A program made the translations under genes and the position numbers. The notes beneath the pieces were generated by a model. That model searched no databases, was not told the origin of the DNA, and worked only from the letters and a program-made list of their open reading frames with translations. Shown in pieces: positions 58,960-64,000 of a stretch of DNA of 64,000 nucleotides. The first letter of the stretch is position 1, and every line of letters begins with the position of its first letter. This DNA comes from Prostheceraeus crozeri (Eukaryota > Platyhelminthes > Polycladida > Euryleptidae), in NCBI GenBank assembly GCA_907163375.1, contig CAJQUW010001043.1, positions 1,844,501-1,908,500 of the forward strand, read 5' to 3'.

Positions 58960-61515
58960 CATTCTTCAGTCCCGTTCTTCTCCCAAATCTTTTTTTCTTT
59001 CTCTGTCTCTCATTGTGATACCGATTATTCTTCTTTCCATCGCTCGTTGTGCTGTTCTAAGTTTTTGATCTTGCAATCTAGTTGTTGACCAAGTTTGTGA
59101 TCCCCATGTCAATGCAGGCAGGATGTACATCTCGAATAATCTTTTCTTATTTTTCCTCTCTATGCTTCTTGATGTTCGATAGGGCTTCAATATCCAAAAG
59201 GACTACCACGCATTTTGTATTCTTCTTGAAATTTCTTGATCTTGGCGGGATTGGAAGGACGTCAGCCGACCTAGGTAAACGAAGTCCTCTACATACTCGA
59301 TCTCTTGTTCACCGATGCAGATATAGCTGATCGGACCATTGGTTAGAATTTGGTTTTTTTCGATACTTATGTTCAGTTCAACTTTTCTTCCCTGTTCGTT
59401 TAACGCGTTCAAAATGTTTTAGAGAGATGTTGCGTCATTCGCAAAGATGGCATATCGTCCGCTAACCGCAAGTTCAAAAGGTACTCTTCATCGACTTTTA
59501 TTCCTGCCTCGGTTGGAAAGTTACAGCATCTAAAAAACTCCTCTAAAGTAGCAGTGAAGAGGACTGGAGATAAATGGTCCCCTTGACGAACACCACGCTG
59601 GATAGAGAATTTCGGGCCTGTCTCTAACTTAATTGAAGCTGTTGCATTTTCAAAAATGTGGTCAAGGATTCTCCAAATCTTTCCGCGTCTTCCTTGCGTT
59701 CTGATAGCCGAAAGCATTGCTGTGTGGCTGATGGAATCGAAGGCCTTTTCGTAATCAATCATGAGTAAGTAGAGAGTCTTGTTATATTCTATGTACTATT
59801 CAATAACTTGATGTATCGCATGCAGATGGTCGATTGTTGAGCCTTTCCTGAAGCCAGCTTGTTCTTTCGGCTGACTTCATTCTAATGTATGTTAAACGCC
59901 TCGTTGTAGAATTCTTGTTAAGACTTAGTATATATGACTCAGGAGGCTGTTGGTAGTTCTCGATATTTTTACAACCTTTTTTACAGATTACTACCACATC
60001 TGCATTTTTCACTCCTGGGGTATCGGACCACAATTCAGCTTTCTATTGAATATTTTTGTCAGTAACATTATCAGAGTCTCTCCACCGGATTTTAGCATTT
60101 CGCAAATTACATTATCTTCTCCAGGTATTCAGTTTTTCTTCATTTCATTTATTGCTATAAGTACTTCATCTTCCATAATTTCGTGAGTTGGATTTTCCTG
60201 CTCTTCTTCTTCAATATCTACATCGTCCTTTTCAATAACAACGTTTTGGTTGTAAAGTTCTTTGTAGAAGATGGTTATTTCGTCCAATATATCGCGTCTA
60301 TTTGTAATATCCCAACCACTCTTGGAGATGCATCTGATTACTTTTCTTCAGGGATTAATTTTTCTTTGAGCTTTTTTTCAGTTATTTGCTTCTCCTTATG
60401 ACCTCTTTTATCAGTCTTTCGTAATAATCGGCGATGCCTTGTTTAATTCTTTGTTTAGTTAATTTTCTGGTTACAATGAACTCCACTTCCGTCAGGATAC
60501 TTTCTCTTCTTATACCGTAATTCCTCACGCTTTCAATCGTTTCATCTGTTAACTTTTTTGGCTTTTGGTTCTTATCTGAAATTTTTTTATTGCTTCTTTC
60601 AAAGCGCTAGTCAGCTTCAAATATTCATCATTCACATCATCGGTATCTTCGATCTGCAGGTTCTCGAATCTGTTTGAGAGATTCAACTGGAATTCGTTCC
60701 TCCTTTCGAGTATGATGCTCCTCGGAATTGTGAGTTGCATCATCCTTTTAGCTCTTTCATGTTTCTCATTGATGACCTTCGCTCGTAAAAGATGATGGTC
60801 TGAGTCGAAATCAAACCGGTTGATGATTCCGACGTCTAAAACTAAGTCATAATTTCTACAAAGGATAAAGTCAATTTCATTTTTTGGCTGTTCCGTTGGG
60901 TGATTCCCAAGTTCATTTTCTGTTGGGGTTCTTCTTGAAAAATGTGTTGGTAATCTGAGATTATCCGCTGCTTAAAATTCTACCATTCTTGAACCTCGTG
61001 GATTTCGTCTGCCATGTCCATAGCTGCCAACGCATTCTTCATCGTCTAGTTTTTGTCTAATTTTTGCATTAAAATCGCCCATCACAATTAGCTTGCCATT
61101 TTTATCATCGTCAACTACATCTTGAATTTCATCATAGAATCTCTCTGTTTCTTCGTCTTCACTGCTGGAAGTCGGCGCGTAGATTTGTATTAGCTTTGAA
61201 GCTGTTTTTTTATTTACTCATAGGATGAGAACTGATACCCTGTCGGACTTTGAGTAGTAGTCTTCAATGTTATCCTTCCACCTCTTGATCGCCCAAAATC
61301 GTGTTCCCCTCATGCCTTTTGGTCCACTCCAACACAGGATAATACTTCCTCCAATCTGTATCATTTCTTCACATTTCCGTTTTGTTTCGCATAGACCAAG
61401 AACATTCACATTCATGGATTCTAGAGCTCTTTCCAATTCGTGTAGTCGAATATCACTTTGGTTGATCCATTACTGACCGACAATTGAATGTAGCAACCGT
61501 GATATTTTTCACTTT
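58960..61515 (-). mobile_element. RTE-clade LINE, nearly full-length but decayed
   Basis: Read on the minus strand, the element opens with NITVATFNCRSV (about 61510) and ERALESMNVNVLGLCETK, the start of an AP endonuclease. VMGDFNAKI (about 61085) and DFDSDHHLLRAKV (about 60785-60820) carry its catalytic Asp/Asn and the final Asp-His. The RT follows: ADVVVICKKGCKNIENY (about 59960), MIDYEKAFDSISHTAMLSAI (59762), RGVRQGDHLSPVLF (about 59580-59600) and LRLADDM, then YVEDFVYLGRL (about 59290) and ILPALTWGSQTWS with RAMERRIIGI (about 59020-59130). Reading-frame changes and stops separate these blocks, so it is inactive. The order and motifs are those of RTE elements. The 3' UTR is missing; coding similarity fades at about 58960 beside the inverted repeat. 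Confidence 0.88.
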
Positions 61516-63059
61516 CTATGTTCTTTCATCGATCCTACCGCTGCGTTGAAGGGTGAATCCATAACCGCTAGGGACGGGACCTATTATTCGTGTTTGAATT
61601 GCATTGTACCTACTGTGCTGTCTTAGCATTGCACCTACTCTTAAATAGGATAATTATTTCAACAAGCATCCGATAAAAAATCTGGCATGAGCACACTAAT
61701 TTAAAATCAGATCTAAAAGTATTTTTACTGAACAATAAAATTTCTATCTTTCATCCTGTTTTCTCGTTGTTGGGTGTGTATCTTTACTCTTCCATTCCCG
61801 ACTTTAAATTTATAATTTCCTTTGTAAATACAAGCTAAAACATTAGCTCAAAACCTGATGGAACTCTTACGTTAAAACAAATAAGGTGGATATTGATGTC
61901 AAACATTCCCTCGTCAACTTGAAATATGTCTGCTTCTGTCAACTCGTGTGAATATATTAATAACTGACTTCAAAAATCACCTGATCAAACATAACCTGAC
62001 AGCTAATTCAAGCCGGTCTCGACAGTCTGTCACTCTTTTGCGCATTTTCTTCTTTGTTTACATAGTGCTCTATAAAAGGTGGCACAATTGGCTTTAGACA
62101 AAGTAAATATTGTGAGAACTTGAAGACGGTAATATAGGAATTTGTGGAAGACCTCGCAACTAAACGTAGCAGTCATACACCTAAAAATCGGATGTACAAT
62201 GTGAAATAAGACTGGATGGCAGACTCGTTTACTACACAGCTCATAATGGGCGTTGTTTTCCTTGACACATCAATTTGCTCAACGCATGGAGATAGATTCA
62301 TTGCATGTGAGTCACCTAAACACATAGACAAGATAATTATTCTCTGTGGCTCAACATCACAGGATTTACTTTGAACTTGCATTTCTTCTGAGATTCAAAC
62401 TGAAGATACACTGAGATATTGAATGGCCCATACACTATTTACACTCTTATGAAAAAGAAGATATTTCGCAAGCAAACTTCGATTGATTTAATATTGAATT
62501 ACGAGACATTGATCGGTTCTATCAATTTAATGGAGGCGATCCTATTTGAGAGCCCTCCTAAACCGCATAGGAGCAGCAAAAGCAATTTCGGCTATGTTTG
62601 AGAATCTTGCAATTTTTCCTCTAATATACACAAAAAATTATAATCCTAATTCCTACATTTCTTGACAACAGTTTCAGCCTAGAGAGCCTGCAAAAGCACC
62701 GTGCTAAGGATCGTGTATCCGCAATCCTGTCGCAAAAATAGATCGATGAATGTGTAATATCGATGACATCAACATCTTTGCCATCACTGATGATTTTTCT
62801 CTACGTATTAAAGAGATAATTTTCAAAACCCTGAAACTATTGTTGTACAAGCAACAAGCAACTCTGACTCCTATTTTCGCAAGATATGGATTTGATATGT
62901 ATAAATACAACTGTGGTTTGCGTGTAACTGGCTAAGGTAACCTGGCGTCGCGTGCTCCCAGGCCATAGGCCTTCACTCGACATTGGAATTCTATTTCTAT
63001 ACTAGACATTTTTTATGTTACAACACTAATTTTCATAAAAGATGAATTATTTTTAATAA
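61516..63059. other. Unassigned AT-rich spacer
   Basis: No recognised feature; short open frames only. Confidence 0.4.
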
Positions 63060-63062
63060 CAA

Positions 63063-63423
63063 TTTCCCGAACATTTTTTAAGGCCAAGTGAATGTCCACA
63101 TGAGAAGCGATTGCTCATGTCGCTTAACCGCCTTACTCAAGGAGCTGAGATCACTATATCCCCTATCTGTCCAGACCACATTTTCTCGAGAAAAAAGGAG
63201 GCAAGGCCAACAGTTTCTTGAGTTTCTCACGGCCGGTCAGCCACTCACATGTTTGAAATTTTGAAGCATTAAAATGTCTAGTGTATTTCTTATTTCTTTC
63301 TCTGTGAGTACTTTCAATTTTTATATCAGGTCTTGGCCTACCTTGTTTAACGACTGTCACATTTTCAGTATATTCTTTTCGGACGAAAGGCGTGGCTATG
63401 ATCTCATCTGCAGGACTAAACAT
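63063..63423 (-). mobile_element. TTF-type zinc-finger segment of a hAT-derived protein
   Basis: The minus-strand frame from ATG at 63423 reads MFSPADEIIATPFVRKEYTE, then VVKQGRPRPDIKI, RHFNASKFQTCEWLTGREKL and KLLALPPFFSR. The order 'ADI...PF...GRP.P.I...KYTRHF....CEWLTG....L..P..FS' is the TTF-type zinc finger of hAT transposase and ZMYM-like proteins. Beyond the 86-codon frame another frame reads VWTDRGYSDLSSLSKAVKRH (about 63170-63110), the usual W...G..DL..L..A.KRHE continuation. The expected second metal-binding CxxC (usually CWPCLLF) is not preserved. No DUF4371/dimerisation region follows, so it looks like a 3'-truncated copy. A host domesticated exon is an alternative. Confidence 0.6.
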
Positions 63424-64000
63424 AGCGTCACATCAATCCCGTAAAAAATTTCTGGGATTCTTCCGAATCTGGGTGTTCGAGTCAGATGCATTACTCTGCA
63501 CTCATTGGCGAACGCTCATCATCTGATCGCAGTCTTGTCTGAACGTCAGCCATCTGCTACTGTTGACGTAGTGGCCTCTCTAACAAGAAACGATGCCAGG
63601 AACAATTGGGTTGCGCTTCCCTTTTTATATTTAGCTACCGCGCCTCGATCAAGAATGGCGGAGAATTTCATTGCGAAAGTTGGAGAAGTAAAGCATTGTC
63701 TATCGGAAAAGCCAATATTGGCGCGAGCGCGTGCGCTTACTGCCTCACACGCAAACAACTCTCTTTCGCTCTGTCTGAACATCAATGCTCCGTCTGAACA
63801 CACGACTAGCGTGTGTGCCTAATTGCTCGAAGAAAACAGCTGTGATTCGAGCACGCGCTGCAAAGCTGTTCACTCTGAGGTTGAGCGTTTGATTTTGAGA
63901 CGGAAAGCTGTGCACAGCTATCACGAGAATCTACCGAATTTAAATGAAATCTAATAAATGATAGCACTTTTCAATTTTATAAATGTTGGTAAATAATTTT
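63424..64000. promoter_or_regulatory. CpG-richer right edge, possible promoter region
   Basis: This stretch has clearly more CpG than most of the window, for example GGCGCGAGCGCGTGCGC at 63720-63736. A TATA-like TTTTTATATTTAG (63622-63634) precedes an ATG in good context (AAGAATGGCGGAG, about 63655), opening a 55-codon frame to 63822 on the plus strand. Overlapping frames exist on the other strand as well. It could be a divergent promoter between the TTF segment and a gene beyond the window, or part of a transposon. Neither is shown. Confidence 0.3.

Noticed and set aside
63505-63822. 105-codon plus-strand ORF as a gene
   Set aside because: Three overlapping frames on both strands are open across this CpG-rich DNA, and none has a recognised domain. 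Kept only as a possible promoter region.
1-64000. LTR retrotransposon, retrovirus or Polinton
   Set aside because: No long direct terminal repeats, gag/pol order, capsid-like or packaging-ATPase-like sequence was recognised.

Overview
This is an AT-rich window of animal nuclear DNA, most likely from an invertebrate. It has no bacterial-style operons, no rRNA and no convincing intact tRNA. It does have many animal-type transposable elements: non-LTR retrotransposons of the CR1/Jockey-like and RTE groups, a GIY-YIG Penelope-like element, tRNA-derived SINEs, hAT-like and other TIR elements, and a Tc1-like transposase relic. I see no complete host protein-coding gene. What remains of genes is a handful of exon-sized open stretches bounded by splice-like sites. 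No LTR retrotransposon, retrovirus or Polinton was recognised.

Layout. 1-9.7 kb: two CR1/Jockey-like LINE tails, a dispersed 84-bp repeat pair, a decayed GC-rich transposon end and a 78-codon ORF. 9.68-22.48 kb: a tandem satellite of 18 head-to-tail units of 712-715 bp (the last one partial), nearly identical to one another. Every unit carries a GC-rich, strongly foldable segment behind an Sm-site-like AATTTTTGA. It resembles a small nuclear RNA or spliced-leader RNA gene array and is the most interesting object here, but it is a hypothesis. 22.5-32 kb: a Tc1-like transposase N-terminus, candidate exons (24.2-25.5 and 28.3 kb) and a 735-bp hAT-like element with a perfect 8-bp target duplication.

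32-48 kb: an accessory, transposon-dense stretch. It holds a SINE with a (CATT)n tail, a CR1/Jockey-like LINE invaded by a 91-bp hAT-like MITE, two copies of one ~600-bp TIR family, a CAGGGGTTC-type hAT element, three different LINE 3' ends (one with a perfect 16-bp target-site duplication) and further TIR elements. 48-57 kb: mostly featureless AT-rich DNA, with one well-bounded candidate exon (50.3 kb), a CCGGC-rich patch and a 934-bp TIR element. 57-64 kb: the N-terminal part of a Penelope-like element runs into a long inverted repeat and then into an RTE-type LINE on the minus strand. The right edge has a TTF-type zinc-finger hAT-derived coding segment and a CpG-richer flank.

How it fits together. 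Most recognisable sequence is transposon debris of mixed ages, with nested insertions giving a relative order. The non-transposon signals are the satellite array and the scattered splice-bounded exons. The exons cannot be joined into a named gene from this window alone.
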